Of a DNA stretch of 64,000 bases, positions 17,375 to 25,816 are shown piece by piece. Below the pieces are notes generated by a model, which worked only from the letters and a program-made list of their open reading frames with translations, had not been told where the DNA came from and searched no databases. The stretch is taken from NCBI RefSeq assembly GCF_007830515.1, contig NZ_VLKT01000009.1, forward strand, positions 62,001-126,000, given 5' to 3'. A program made the translations under genes and the position numbers. Source of the stretch: Mesorhizobium tianshanense. Lineage in GTDB: Bacteria; Pseudomonadota; Alphaproteobacteria; Rhizobiales; Rhizobiaceae. Numbering within the stretch: position 1 is the stretch's first letter; every line of letters starts with the position of its first letter.

Positions 17375-17792
17375 GAGCCTGATCCTTCGCTGAAGCCAAC
17401 AGGCCGATGTTTGAATCTTAGATCACCGTGCGACAATGCTGGTTGACGTGGATCAAGGATACAACTGGGATGGGGTGCGGATCGACAAGGCACGTTCGGT
17501 GGCCTCTTCGGGGCCGCATTTGGTCCAATCCACACCGTATTGCCCAGTTTCCCTTCGCAATTTCCTCTGCTTGCGCTCGGTCGCATCCTAGCCAAACCGC
17601 TAAGTCTGATTTCCAGCCTCGAAGTGCACCTTCATCGTACATCGTTATCTCGGATCGCCTCAGCTCATCTGCCGATCAAGGCACGATGAAACCTCAGGGA
17701 TTCGGCAACTGCGTATGCAACCAGATTACCTCTGAAGGGTTCTTGCTATGATTTTGAGCACTGCCAGCTTCGATCGCCGAAGGTAGTACTTC
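17375..17792. other. gene-poor stretch
   Basis: No convincing gene. A minus-strand ORF at 17418-17642 (74 codons, with GWKSDLAVWLGCDRAQAEEI) looks mildly protein-like, but it matches no family I know and has no clear ribosome site. The DNA is visibly less GC-rich than the nos cluster. Confidence 0.3.
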
Positions 17793-19193
17793 ATGGAAGT
17801 ATCCATTTCGCAAAATACGCACGACAACATCAAAGCAGGCAAAAGCGGCTTGCTACTCCTCCCGGACAATTTTGACGCTTTCGCCGGGCGCGTTCTGGCG
17901 GCAAGGAGTTCCGTTCGCAGTCTCGACCTCATGTACTACCTCTGGCACGATGATCACACTGGCCGCTTGCTTCTGCAGGAAGTCTTCCGGGCCGCTGAGC
18001 GCGGCGTGCGGGTGCGCATTCTCCTTGATGACGTCAATCCGCGCAAAAACGATTCTGCATATCTGGCGTTGAGCAATCACCCAAACATCGAGTTGAAGTT
18101 GTTTAATCCGAGCGGCGTCAGACGATGCAGCGTCATGCGCGGGGTGGAAATTGCGTTGCGGCTTTTTGCGTTGACCCGAAGGATGCACAACAAGGCTTGG
18201 ATCGCTGACGACAGCATCGCCATCGTAGGCGGGCGAAACGTTGGCGATGCCTATTTCGACGCAGCAGAAACCAATTTCCGCGACCTTGACGTGCTGCTCC
18301 TTGGTCCTGCCGTGCAGCAAACCGCCGAAATATTTGAGGCGTTCTGGGCTTGCGAGGACGCAAAACCAATTGGTGCCATGGGTTCGGCCGCTGAGAACGA
18401 GCGTTCTTATTTGTTCTCAGGAAACGACGTCGAAACCGAATCGAAGCTCTTGAATGGGATCGGTGACCGAGGGTCCATCGCTGAGTTCATCGCGGCCCGC
18501 GACGACGTGCATTGGGTGGATCGAGTTCGGGTGATTTCCGATCCTCCAGAGAAGGTGAAAGGCTGGAGACGTCGCAGTTGGCTTATGAAGGAGTTGCTCC
18601 CCATCATTCTGTCAGCGCGCACCTGTGTGGAAATTATATCCCCTTATTTCATCCCTGGCAAAAGGGGCTCCGTGATCCTGCAAGACCTCGTCAGCAACGG
18701 GGTTGACGTTTCGGTGTTGACCAATTCGTTGGCCGCTACAGACGTCGCCGCGGTCCACGGGGCTTATGCAAACTATCGCAAGCGACTGCTCAGGAATGGC
18801 GTGAGACTTTTCGAGCTGCAGCCCTTCACTCGCCGACAGGCAATCTCGGTGTTTGGCTCCAAGGGTGCCAGTCTGCATACCAAATCTTTCACGGTTGACG
18901 ACAGGACCGGCTTCATCGGTTCCTTCAATTTTGATCCACGGTCAGTGTCTTTGAACTCGGAAATGGGCGTGCTCTTTGAGGATGAGGAATTGGTCGGTGA
19001 ACTTCGGCGCCTTTTTCAAACTGAGATATCACCAGAAACCAGCTATCGGCTGGAACTAAAAAAAAATGTGTTGCACTGGCATGGATGCGACGAAGGCATG
19101 CTCCAAGAATACACACACGAACCCGAAGCCGGAATATCTCGCCGGGTTCTAGCGGCCTTGGTCCGCCACCTTCCGATCGAGTCTCAGCTTTAG
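17793..19193 (+). CDS. phospholipase D-like protein / cardiolipin synthase type
   Basis: A 466-aa protein with two HKD (PLD) motifs: H132-K134-D139 in MHNKAWIADDSIAIVGGRN and H362-K364-D369 in LHTKSFTVDDRTGFIGSFN, each followed by the usual GGRN / GSFN stretch. Two HKD halves in about 470 residues with no N-terminal membrane anchor fits the ClsC/YmdC-type phosphatidyltransferases more than ClsA. It probably makes cardiolipin or another phosphatidyl product at the inner membrane. It stands alone between degraded regions and its codon use is less GC-biased than the nos genes, which suggests acquisition. Confidence 0.8.
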   Translation: MEVSISQNTHDNIKAGKSGLLLLPDNFDAFAGRVLAARSSVRSLDLMYYLWHDDHTGRLLLQEVFRAAERGVRVRILLDDVNPRKNDSAYLALSNHPNIELKLFNPSGVRRCSVMRGVEIALRLFALTRRMHNKAWIADDSIAIVGGRNVGDAYFDAAETNFRDLDVLLLGPAVQQTAEIFEAFWACEDAKPIGAMGSAAENERSYLFSGNDVETESKLLNGIGDRGSIAEFIAARDDVHWVDRVRVISDPPEKVKGWRRRSWLMKELLPIILSARTCVEIISPYFIPGKRGSVILQDLVSNGVDVSVLTNSLAATDVAAVHGAYANYRKRLLRNGVRLFELQPFTRRQAISVFGSKGASLHTKSFTVDDRTGFIGSFNFDPRSVSLNSEMGVLFEDEELVGELRRLFQTEISPETSYRLELKKNVLHWHGCDEGMLQEYTHEPEAGISRRVLAALVRHLPIESQL

Positions 19194-19690
19194 CCAGACC
19201 CCATATGATAGCAAAGGTTCTTGCTTGGGGTGGTCGCCGATAGCCGGTGCAATATCGCGCCGTGATATTCATGCAGCGGCGCAGGGAGATTGCCAAATGC
19301 GGCGGACGGGGAGATCCATTCTCGGAGCTACATGCGGCGCATGGCGGAGCCGTATGTCATCGCCTGACCTTGGAGGAAAGCCCCTAACCTTGGACGAAAG
19401 CCAACGATGTTGAGCAACATCATCGACTGCGGCCGGGATCGCTCATGATCGGCACGGAGATCGAAGCGGGTGGGCGAAAGCAGATCCTTCGGTCGACAGC
19501 GTTGCAAGGAGTTAGGGGAGGCCTGCCCCATAAGAAATCCTTCGACAGTTCTCACTCACCCGCCACACCGAAGAAGATAACGCAGATTATCTGAATGTGG
19601 TGAGCGGCCCGAGACATAGACGACGCATTGTACCGGACACATCGTGTAGTGCACCCCTGAACGTAGACGCGAAAAGGGTAACAGGTCTCC
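19194..19690. other. gene-poor stretch before transposase debris
   Basis: About 500 bp without a convincing gene. Short fragments of open frame read like shattered coding sequence in more than one frame. The right part leads into the insertion-sequence remnant. Confidence 0.3.
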
Positions 19691-20480
19691 GCAAGGAGAC
19701 TGATGGGGCAAGAGCACTCGGAGCGACGTTTCAGTCGCGAGTTGAAGCTTGCCACGGTGCAGCGGATGGCGATGGGCGTGAATTTGAGAAAGCTGTCGCG
19801 GGAACTCGGCGTCTCGCGCAAGGATTTCTTTCAGTGGCAGAAGCAGTTTGGCGTTGGCGGGTCTTCTGCGCTCCGTGGTGCGGCTGTCCGCGGCGCGCCG
19901 AAGCGCTGCGGCTGAGGCAGATGGTCGTGCAGTGCGAAGCCCATGAATCGACGCGCGAGCTGCCGTCATCGACGCCTTCGCCCGCCTCTTTTCAGAACGC
20001 GGCCTGCCGGCGGCAGTAAGAAGCGACAACTGGCTTCCTTCGCGTCCCCAACACCAGGCTTCCGGTCTGGTGGCCGCGGCAGGGCGTCGGGACCGAGTGG
20101 ATCAGGTCGGGTAACCCGCAACATCGGCTGGCATGAACGTAAGCACACCCTCAAACAGCACACAATCGGGCCGGCGGACATGAACAGCCTGCAACAGCGG
20201 GCCCGCTTCGATGCTTTCGTCCACGAATTCAATGCCGATAGGCTGCATGAAGCGCTCGGCATGAAGCCGCCCGTGAATCTCTATGAACGTCCGCGAGACC
20301 CTATGGAGACCTGCCGGAGGTGGAATATTCCATTCACGACCGAGACATTCTCGTCATCGCCTGCGGCTGCTTCTGCATGCACAGAAAGAAAAAACAACCT
20401 CTCCACCGTGCTCGCCGGCCAGAGGCCCGCCATCAAGCAAGTCGACGACGGCATTTGGCTCATAAGCTTCATCTTGGTGG
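19691..20480 (+). mobile_element. decayed insertion sequence(s), with IS481-like transposase
   Basis: Two transposase pieces are readable. The ORF at 19703-19915 has a transposase-type helix-turn-helix (RFSRELKLATVQRM…LSRELGVSRKDFFQWQKQF). Further on, an rve/IS481-type integrase core is spread over several frames: VIDAFARLFSERGLPAAVRSDN, then RFDAFVHEFNADRLHEALGM and PPVNLYE, then VEYSIHDRDILVIACG, then NLSTVLAGQRPAIKQVDDGI. At least three frameshifts are needed, so it is inactive. No clean terminal inverted repeats or target duplication were found. Confidence 0.7.
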
Positions 20481-20725
20481 ACCCGGAGGGCGTCGCGTCA
20501 GCGATGGCCCCCACCATGCTCCATGTCGGCAATGCAGTTGGCATGGCGTTGTTGATCGCAATCGCCAACCGCCATGTCGGGGGATTGTCAGATGATACCT
20601 TGAAGATCGCTGTTGCCGACGGCATCCAGGTCGCCTACTGGCTCGCCGCGGCAGGGGAAACCAAGATGAAGAGCGGGCGCCGCGCCGGCCAAATATCGGC
20701 GATGTCCCTCAGTTTACCCGGCTGA
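20481..20725 (+). pseudogene. C-terminal fragment of a DHA2/EmrB-type MFS transporter
   Basis: The frame after the transposase relic reads GVASAMAPTMLHVGNAVGMA and LLIAIANRHVGGLSDDTLKI, ending in a LAAAGET segment. This resembles the end region of 14-helix MFS exporters (GVAS…N…G.A…AI pattern). No start or upstream transporter sequence is present; it is joined in frame to transposase sequence. The end overlaps the ispB-like gene on the other strand. Confidence 0.5.
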
Positions 20726-21734
20726 TGCAGAAATCGATGACGTCGACCAGCGCCGATTTCTGCGGGGTCGCTTCCAGCGGCGCCAGCGCGTCGCGGGCGA
20801 TCTCGCCGAAATGGCCGGCGCGTCCGATGGTGTCGGCGATCGCCCCGTGGCGGGTCATCAATCCGATCGCCTTTTCCAGCCCGGCGTCGTCGGTGACATT
20901 GTCCTCAATGGCGCGCTTCCAGAAGGTGCGTTCGGCCTTGGTGCCGCGGCGGTAGGCGAGGATCACCGGCAGCGTCACCTTGCCCTCGCGGAAATCGTCG
21001 CCGACATTCTTGCCCAGATCCTTGCTGGTGCCGCCATAATCCAGCGCATCGTCGATCAGCTGGAAGGCAAGGCCGAGATTCATGCCATAGGAGCGCAGCG
21101 CCGCGCGATCGTTTCGCGTCGCCTGAGCGATGACCGGACCGACCTCGGCGGCGGCCGAAAACAGGGCCGCGGTCTTGGCCTTGATCACCGCGAAATGTTC
21201 ATCCTCGGTGGTTTCGAGGTTCTTGGCGGCGGCGAGCTGCATCACCTCGCCCTCGGCAATGATCGAGGCGGCGCTGGACAGGATATCGAGCGCTTCCAAC
21301 GAGCCGACATCGACCATCATGCGAAAAGCCTGGCCAAGCAGGAAATCGCCGACCAAAACGCTCGCCTGATTGCCCCAGATCATGCGGGCGGTCTTCTTGC
21401 CGCGCCTCATGCCGCTCTCGTCGACGACATCGTCGTGGAGGAGCGTGGCCGTGTGCATGAACTCGACCGATGTGGCGAGCTTGACATGGCCCTCGCCGGA
21501 ATAGCCGAACATCTGGGCCGAGGCGAGCGTCAGCATCGGCCGCAGCCGCTTGCCGCCCGAGGAGATCAGGTGGTTGGCAATCTCCGGGATCATCTCGACG
21601 TCGGAACCGGCCTTCGACAGGATCAGTTTGTTGACGCGCCCCATATCGGCCGCGGTCAGGTCGATGAGGTCCTTGATGGAGGCGGCTTCCCGCTTCCCGT
21701 TTTCGATGTTGAGAACGACACCCACCACAAACAC
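20709..21734 (-). CDS. ispB: polyprenyl (octaprenyl/decaprenyl) diphosphate synthase
   Basis: A long-chain trans-prenyltransferase that makes the ubiquinone side chain from FPP and IPP. The 341-aa product has both aspartate-rich motifs, LLHDDVVDES (FARM) and LIDDALDYGG (SARM), plus SSGGKRLRPML and GDFLLGQAF. The small residues before the first motif fit a long-chain product, but chain length cannot be read here; decaprenyl is usual in rhizobia. The start is GTG at 21734, or the GTG six bases later. The last codons overlap the MFS remnant on the plus strand. Confidence 0.92.
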   Translation of the reverse strand: MFVVGVVLNIENGKREAASIKDLIDLTAADMGRVNKLILSKAGSDVEMIPEIANHLISSGGKRLRPMLTLASAQMFGYSGEGHVKLATSVEFMHTATLLHDDVVDESGMRRGKKTARMIWGNQASVLVGDFLLGQAFRMMVDVGSLEALDILSSAASIIAEGEVMQLAAAKNLETTEDEHFAVIKAKTAALFSAAAEVGPVIAQATRNDRAALRSYGMNLGLAFQLIDDALDYGGTSKDLGKNVGDDFREGKVTLPVILAYRRGTKAERTFWKRAIEDNVTDDAGLEKAIGLMTRHGAIADTIGRAGHFGEIARDALAPLEATPQKSALVDVIDFCISRVN

Positions 21735-21892
21735 TCCCGTCTATTAAGTCACGCGCACGACGGCACCCTGATCCCGCCACGGACTCTAGGGCGGTACCCA
21801 CGGGCACGGCAAGAGGCGATTTGGCGCGGTCGAGGCTGGCGACAGGAGCCACCCACGTTTACATAACGGCTGCAACCTGCGAGTTTCATCCG

Positions 21893-22117
21893 ATGATAGA
21901 GCTTATCCGCACCAACGACGCCGTGATCATCTCCTTTGTCGAATCGCTGATGCGCGATGCCGGCATAGGCTGTTTTGTCGCCGACCAGAACATGAGCGTG
22001 CTCGACGGTTCGATCGGCATCCTGCCCCGGCGTATCATGGTCGACGCCGGTCAGGCCGATGCGGCGCGGCGCATCCTGACGGACGCCGGCATCGCCAACG
22101 AGATCCGCCAGAAATAA
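21893..22117 (+). CDS. DUF2007 domain protein
   Basis: A 74-aa protein with the DUF2007 (putative signal-transducing) pattern: MIELIRTNDAVIISFVESLM, GIGCFVADQNMS, and a C-terminal RRIMVDAGQADAARRIL. Its stop overlaps the start of the following methyltransferase gene (TAATG), so the two are translationally coupled. The function is unknown. The ATG at 21893 fits the domain start. Confidence 0.85.
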   Translation: MIELIRTNDAVIISFVESLMRDAGIGCFVADQNMSVLDGSIGILPRRIMVDAGQADAARRILTDAGIANEIRQK

Positions 22118-22917
22118 TGTCCGCGGCACGCGCCACCCTTGGCCGGGATACGCCGGCCCACACGGTCGATGCCTTCCATCGCGGGCGGTTCTGGCTGGTG
22201 CAGCCGAAACAGGTCGGCCATCGCGCCGGCATGGACGCCATGATGTTGGCCGCTACCGTGCCGTCCTCTTTCGCCGGGCGCCTTGCAGATTTCGGCGCGG
22301 GCGCCGGTGCCGCAGGGCTGGCGGTGCTGTCGCGCTGTCCCGATGCCAAGGCCGTGCTCATCGAACGGTCTCCGGAAATGGCCGCCTTCGCCGCAACGAC
22401 GCTTGCCCACCCCGGCAATGCGCATCTCAACGACCGCGCCTCGGTGCTTGCAGCCGACGTCGCGCTGTCGGGCCAAGCGCGAACAGCCGCCGGCCTTGCC
22501 GACAAGTCCTTCGATTTCGTCATCATGAACCCGCCCTTCAACGCCGTCGAGGATCGCGCCACGCCCGACCCGCTCAGAAAGGCGGCGCATGTCATGGAGG
22601 ACGGGCTGTTCGACCGCTGGATCCGAAGTGCAGCTGCAGTGGTCCGGCCGCGCGGCGGTGTTGCCGTGATTGCCAGGCCGGATCAGCTCGGCGCCATCCT
22701 CGATGCGATATCGGGCCGCTTCGGCGACGCCGAGATGCTGGCCGTCCACCCTCGGCCGGAGGCAGCAGCGATCCGCATCGTCGTCAGGGCAATACTCGGC
22801 GCACGCGGGAAACTGTCGATCCGCCCGCCGCTGATGCTGCACGCGCAATCGGGCGACGGCCCAACGGAACAGACCGAGATGATCAACAACGGACTTGCAT
22901 CGCTGTTCGGCGACTGA
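22117..22917 (+). CDS. TrmN6-like tRNA1(Val) adenine-N6 methyltransferase family protein
   Basis: A 266-aa class I SAM-dependent methyltransferase. It has a SAM-binding loop (DFGAGAGAAG at 58-67), an acidic ribose-binding end of strand 2 (AVLIERSPEM) and the N6-adenine catalytic motif NPPF at 138-141. The arrangement matches the COG4123 (YfiC/TrmN6) family, which methylates A37 of tRNA-Val; the actual substrate is inferred. It is coupled to the DUF2007 gene. Confidence 0.8.
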   Translation: MSAARATLGRDTPAHTVDAFHRGRFWLVQPKQVGHRAGMDAMMLAATVPSSFAGRLADFGAGAGAAGLAVLSRCPDAKAVLIERSPEMAAFAATTLAHPGNAHLNDRASVLAADVALSGQARTAAGLADKSFDFVIMNPPFNAVEDRATPDPLRKAAHVMEDGLFDRWIRSAAAVVRPRGGVAVIARPDQLGAILDAISGRFGDAEMLAVHPRPEAAAIRIVVRAILGARGKLSIRPPLMLHAQSGDGPTEQTEMINNGLASLFGD

Positions 22918-22929
22918 CTTTTGGGTTTA

Positions 22930-22975
22930 TGCATGTCGTTGTCCCAAGGCCGCTGACACTTTTGGGCGACATGCA
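22930..22975. repeat. interspersed dyad repeat, copy 1
   Basis: GCATGTCG at 22931-22938 pairs with CGACATGC at 22967-22974, with an inner TTGTCCCAA … TTTTGGG. A nearly identical unit occurs about 1.06 kb downstream (23988-24034); the two flank the S49 peptidase gene. It resembles a dispersed Mesorhizobium intergenic repeat. Confidence 0.75.
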
Positions 22976-23038
22976 TTGCGGCATTGCCGTTGGCCGACGA
23001 ATCCCTACATGCCATCAAGCCAATTGACCGGAGACCCC

Positions 23039-23905
23039 GTGAAACGCTTTCTCAACCGCCTGCTGCCGAAATCCTGGCGCTCCGATATCGTCACCATTCC
23101 CGTCATCCGGCTGCATGGCACCATCATGGCCGGCGGCGGCCAATTCCGGCCGAGCCTGTCGCTGGCGTCCACCGCCGGCCCTATCGAGAAGGCGTTTTCC
23201 TTCGAAGCGCCCGCGGTCGCCATTTCCATCAATTCGCCGGGCGGCTCGCCGGTGCAGTCGCGGCTGATCTTCAGGCGCATCCGCGACCTGGCGACCGAGA
23301 AGAACAGAAAGGTCCTGGTCTTCGTCGAGGACGTGGCGGCGTCGGGCGGCTACATGATCGCGGTCGCCGGCGACGAGATCTTTGCCGATCCGTCCTCCAT
23401 CGTCGGTTCGATCGGCGTGGTGTCGGCCTCGTTCGGCTTTCCCGAGCTGATGAAGAAGATTGGCATCGAGCGCCGCGTCCATACAGCAGGGCAGAACAAG
23501 GCGGTGCTCGACCCGTTCAAGCCCGAGAAGAAGGAAGACATCGAGCGGCTGAAGGCGCTGCAGCTCGAAGTCCACGAGACCTTCATCGACCTCGTCAAGG
23601 ACCGGCGCGGCGCCAAGCTCAAGGATGACCCGGACCTGTTCACCGGCCTGTTCTGGACCGGCAAGAAGGGGCTGGAGCTCGGGCTTGTCGATGCGCTCGG
23701 CGATATGCGCAGCGTGTTGAAGACCCGTTTCGGGCCGAAGACCCAGCTCAAGCTGATCACGGCGCCGCGCGGCCTGTTCGGCCGGTTCGGCTGGTTCGGC
23801 TCGAGTAAAGGGGGCTTTTCGGCGCCCGATATCGCAGCTGCCGCCGCAAGCGGCGTGATCGATGCGGCGGAAGAGCGCGCGCTATGGGCTCGCTTCGGGC
23901 TTTGA
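23039..23905 (+). CDS. S49 family (SppA/SohB-type) serine peptidase
   Basis: A 288-aa Ser-Lys peptidase of the ClpP/crotonase fold, similar to short SppA proteins that degrade leftover signal peptides. The motifs are SINSPGGSP, the nucleophile Ser102 in AASGGYMIA, the GSIGVVSASFG stretch and the catalytic lysine K154 in GQNKAVLDPF. The start is GTG 23039 with GGAGA five bases upstream; ATG 23009 would add ten residues. There is no obvious transmembrane anchor, unlike many SppA proteins. Confidence 0.87.
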   Translation: MKRFLNRLLPKSWRSDIVTIPVIRLHGTIMAGGGQFRPSLSLASTAGPIEKAFSFEAPAVAISINSPGGSPVQSRLIFRRIRDLATEKNRKVLVFVEDVAASGGYMIAVAGDEIFADPSSIVGSIGVVSASFGFPELMKKIGIERRVHTAGQNKAVLDPFKPEKKEDIERLKALQLEVHETFIDLVKDRRGAKLKDDPDLFTGLFWTGKKGLELGLVDALGDMRSVLKTRFGPKTQLKLITAPRGLFGRFGWFGSSKGGFSAPDIAAAAASGVIDAAEERALWARFGL

Positions 23906-23987
23906 AAAACGGTTGAAAACGTCTAGCATGAGGCCTTGGAGCGTGGCGTATCCGAAGAAGTCCATGCGGCGCGCTTTGAGTTTTTTA

Positions 23988-24034
23988 TGCATGTCGTTGT
24001 CCCAAAACCGCCGCGCACTTTTGGGCGACATGCG
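23988..24034. repeat. interspersed dyad repeat, copy 2
   Basis: GCATGTCG at 23989-23996 pairs with CGACATGC at 24026-24033, with CCCAAAA … TTTTGGG inside. Same orientation and nearly the same sequence as copy 1 at 22930. Confidence 0.75.
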
Positions 24035-24084
24035 TTAACCGACCCGACCGGCCTCTGCCGGCCTTGCGAGGGAGGAGTTACGAC

Positions 24085-24270
24085 ATGCCGCAGATCATTT
24101 TCTTCGCCCTCGTCGGCGCCGTCGCCTATATCGGCTATCGCTCCTTCGTCAGGGAAGCCGAGCGCGTGACGGCCAAGATACGGCGGACCGAAAAGCAAGC
24201 GAGCAACGGCACAATGGGCACGCTGGTCAAGGATCCGAAGACCGGCGAATACCGCCTGGCCAAGGACTGA
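24085..24270 (+). CDS. small membrane-anchored protein (61 aa)
   Basis: The product has one N-terminal membrane segment (IIFFALVGAVAYIGYRSF), then a charged helix and a short tail with LVKDPKTGEYRLAKD. It starts with ATG after GGAGGAGTTACGAC, a strong ribosome site. The TGEYRL ending is reminiscent of zinc-ribbon-less small proteins conserved beside ispE in rhizobia. The function is unknown. Confidence 0.7.
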   Translation: MPQIIFFALVGAVAYIGYRSFVREAERVTAKIRRTEKQASNGTMGTLVKDPKTGEYRLAKD

Positions 24271-24295
24271 CATCATCCCCCTCGCGACTGACACA

Positions 24296-25180
24296 GTGGA
24301 TTCCGGCATCACCGTGCGGGCTTTGCACGCGCATGCCAAGATAAATCTCGCGCTGCACGTCACCGGCAGGCGCGCCGACGGCTATCATATGATCGATAGC
24401 CTGGCGGTGTTCACGCGCTTCGGCGACAGGGTCGAGATCGAGCTGGCCGACAGCGACGGGTTTTCCGTGTCGGGCCGATACGCCTCCGCGGTCCCGCTCG
24501 ACGGCAACAACCTGGTCGTGAAAGCGCGCGACGCGCTGCGAGATCAAGCCGGTCCGCGGCATACGCCGCCGGTGGCCATCAGGCTCGAAAAGAACCTGCC
24601 GGTCGCATCCGGCGTCGGCGGCGGGTCGAGCGATGCCGCAACGGTGCTGCGCGGGCTGGCTGAGACATGGAGGCTGGACCTCGACGACGCCCAACTGGCT
24701 CGGATCGGCCTCTCGCTGGGCGCGGACGTTCCCATGTGCCTCGCGGCAAAGCCGCTGATCGCGCGCGGCGTTGGTGACGACCTGTCGACCGTGCCGCGCT
24801 TTCCGGCACTTGGGCTGGTTCTCGTCAATCCCGGCACCGCCGTCTCCACGGCCGAGGTGTTCAATGCGCTTTCCGATCGCGACAATGAGGGGCTGCCGCC
24901 GTTGCCGCGCAGCCTCGACTTCCACAGCATCCGCAATTGGCTGGAGATCACCCGAAACGATCTCGAGCCCGCGGCGCGGACGATCCAGCCGGCCATCGGC
25001 AAGGCGCTTTCGGTGCTCAACAGGGCCGGAGCGGGGTTCGCCCGGATGTCCGGTTCCGGCGCGACCTGCTTCGGGCTGTTCGAGACCGGCAATGTGGCCA
25101 AGCGCGCGGCCGTCGATATCCGCAGCCGCCATCCCGACTGGTTCGTCGCCGCGACCCGAAGCATGACATCGGAGGGCTGA
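24296..25180 (+). CDS. ispE: 4-(cytidine 5'-diphospho)-2-C-methyl-D-erythritol kinase
   Basis: This MEP-pathway kinase phosphorylates CDP-ME at the 2-hydroxyl in isoprenoid precursor synthesis. The 294-aa GHMP kinase has HAKINLALHVTGRRADGYH at the N-terminus, the ATP loop LPVASGVGGGSSDAAT, and the C-terminal GAGFARMSGSGATCFG. It starts with GTG at 24296, 25 bp after the small membrane gene. moaB follows within a few bases, so the two probably share an mRNA. Confidence 0.95.
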   Translation: MDSGITVRALHAHAKINLALHVTGRRADGYHMIDSLAVFTRFGDRVEIELADSDGFSVSGRYASAVPLDGNNLVVKARDALRDQAGPRHTPPVAIRLEKNLPVASGVGGGSSDAATVLRGLAETWRLDLDDAQLARIGLSLGADVPMCLAAKPLIARGVGDDLSTVPRFPALGLVLVNPGTAVSTAEVFNALSDRDNEGLPPLPRSLDFHSIRNWLEITRNDLEPAARTIQPAIGKALSVLNRAGAGFARMSGSGATCFGLFETGNVAKRAAVDIRSRHPDWFVAATRSMTSEG

Positions 25181-25185
25181 CGCAG

Positions 25186-25740
25186 ATGGCCAGAATTGAC
25201 GAGAGCCGCTCCTTCATTCCCGTACGCATCGCGGTGCTGACGGTCTCCGATACGCGCAGCCTCGCCGACGATAAATCGGGCCAGACGCTGGCCGACCGCA
25301 TCGTGGAGGCCGGCCATATCCTGGCTGCCCGCGACATCGTCACCGACGACCGCGAAAAAATCCGCGACAGGGTTCTGGGCTGGTCGAGGGACGAAGCGAT
25401 CGATGTCGTCATCACCACCGGCGGTACCGGCTTTACCGGCCGCGACGTGACGCCGGAGGCGCTGGAGCCGATCTTCGAAAAGCGCATGGACGGCTTTTCC
25501 GAAGTGTTCCACCGCATTTCCTACGACAAGATCGGCACCTCGACGATCCAGAGCCGGGCGACCGGCGGCGTCGTCAACGCGACCTTCGTCTTCGTGCTGC
25601 CGGGCTCGCCCGGCGCCTGCAAGGACGCCTGGGACGGCATTTTGAAGCCGCAGCTCGACTACCGGCACATGCCCTGCAACTTCGTCGAGATCATGCCGCG
25701 CCTGGACGAGCATCTGCGTCGCGGCACCAAGGCAAATTAG
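25186..25740 (+). CDS. moaB: molybdenum cofactor biosynthesis protein B
   Basis: A MoaB/Mog-type molybdopterin-binding protein that probably adenylylates molybdopterin before molybdenum insertion. The 184-aa product has the family motifs AVLTVSDTRSLADDKSG, VVITTGGTGFTGRDVTPEAL and the C-terminal LPGSPGACKDAW. It starts 5 bp after ispE. A hairpin follows its stop. Confidence 0.93.
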   Translation: MARIDESRSFIPVRIAVLTVSDTRSLADDKSGQTLADRIVEAGHILAARDIVTDDREKIRDRVLGWSRDEAIDVVITTGGTGFTGRDVTPEALEPIFEKRMDGFSEVFHRISYDKIGTSTIQSRATGGVVNATFVFVLPGSPGACKDAWDGILKPQLDYRHMPCNFVEIMPRLDEHLRRGTKAN

Positions 25741-25785
25741 GCTGGTTTCCGGGAAAGTCTGTTTCGGGCTTCCCAAAACCAGCGC
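25741..25785. terminator. hairpin between convergent genes
   Basis: GCTGGTTTCCGGGAA at 25741-25755 pairs, with a small bulge, with TTCCCAAAACCAGC at 25771-25784. It sits directly after the moaB stop and before the end of the convergent PhyH-like gene, so it can terminate moaB and perhaps both. The U-tract is weak. Confidence 0.5.
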
Positions 25786-25816
25786 CACAGACCAGCGGCA
25801 AAATCAGCGCCCAAAA

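Noticed and set aside
24544..25788. 414-codon minus-strand frame opposite ispE and moaB
   Set aside because: Shadow of two well-defined genes on the plus strand.
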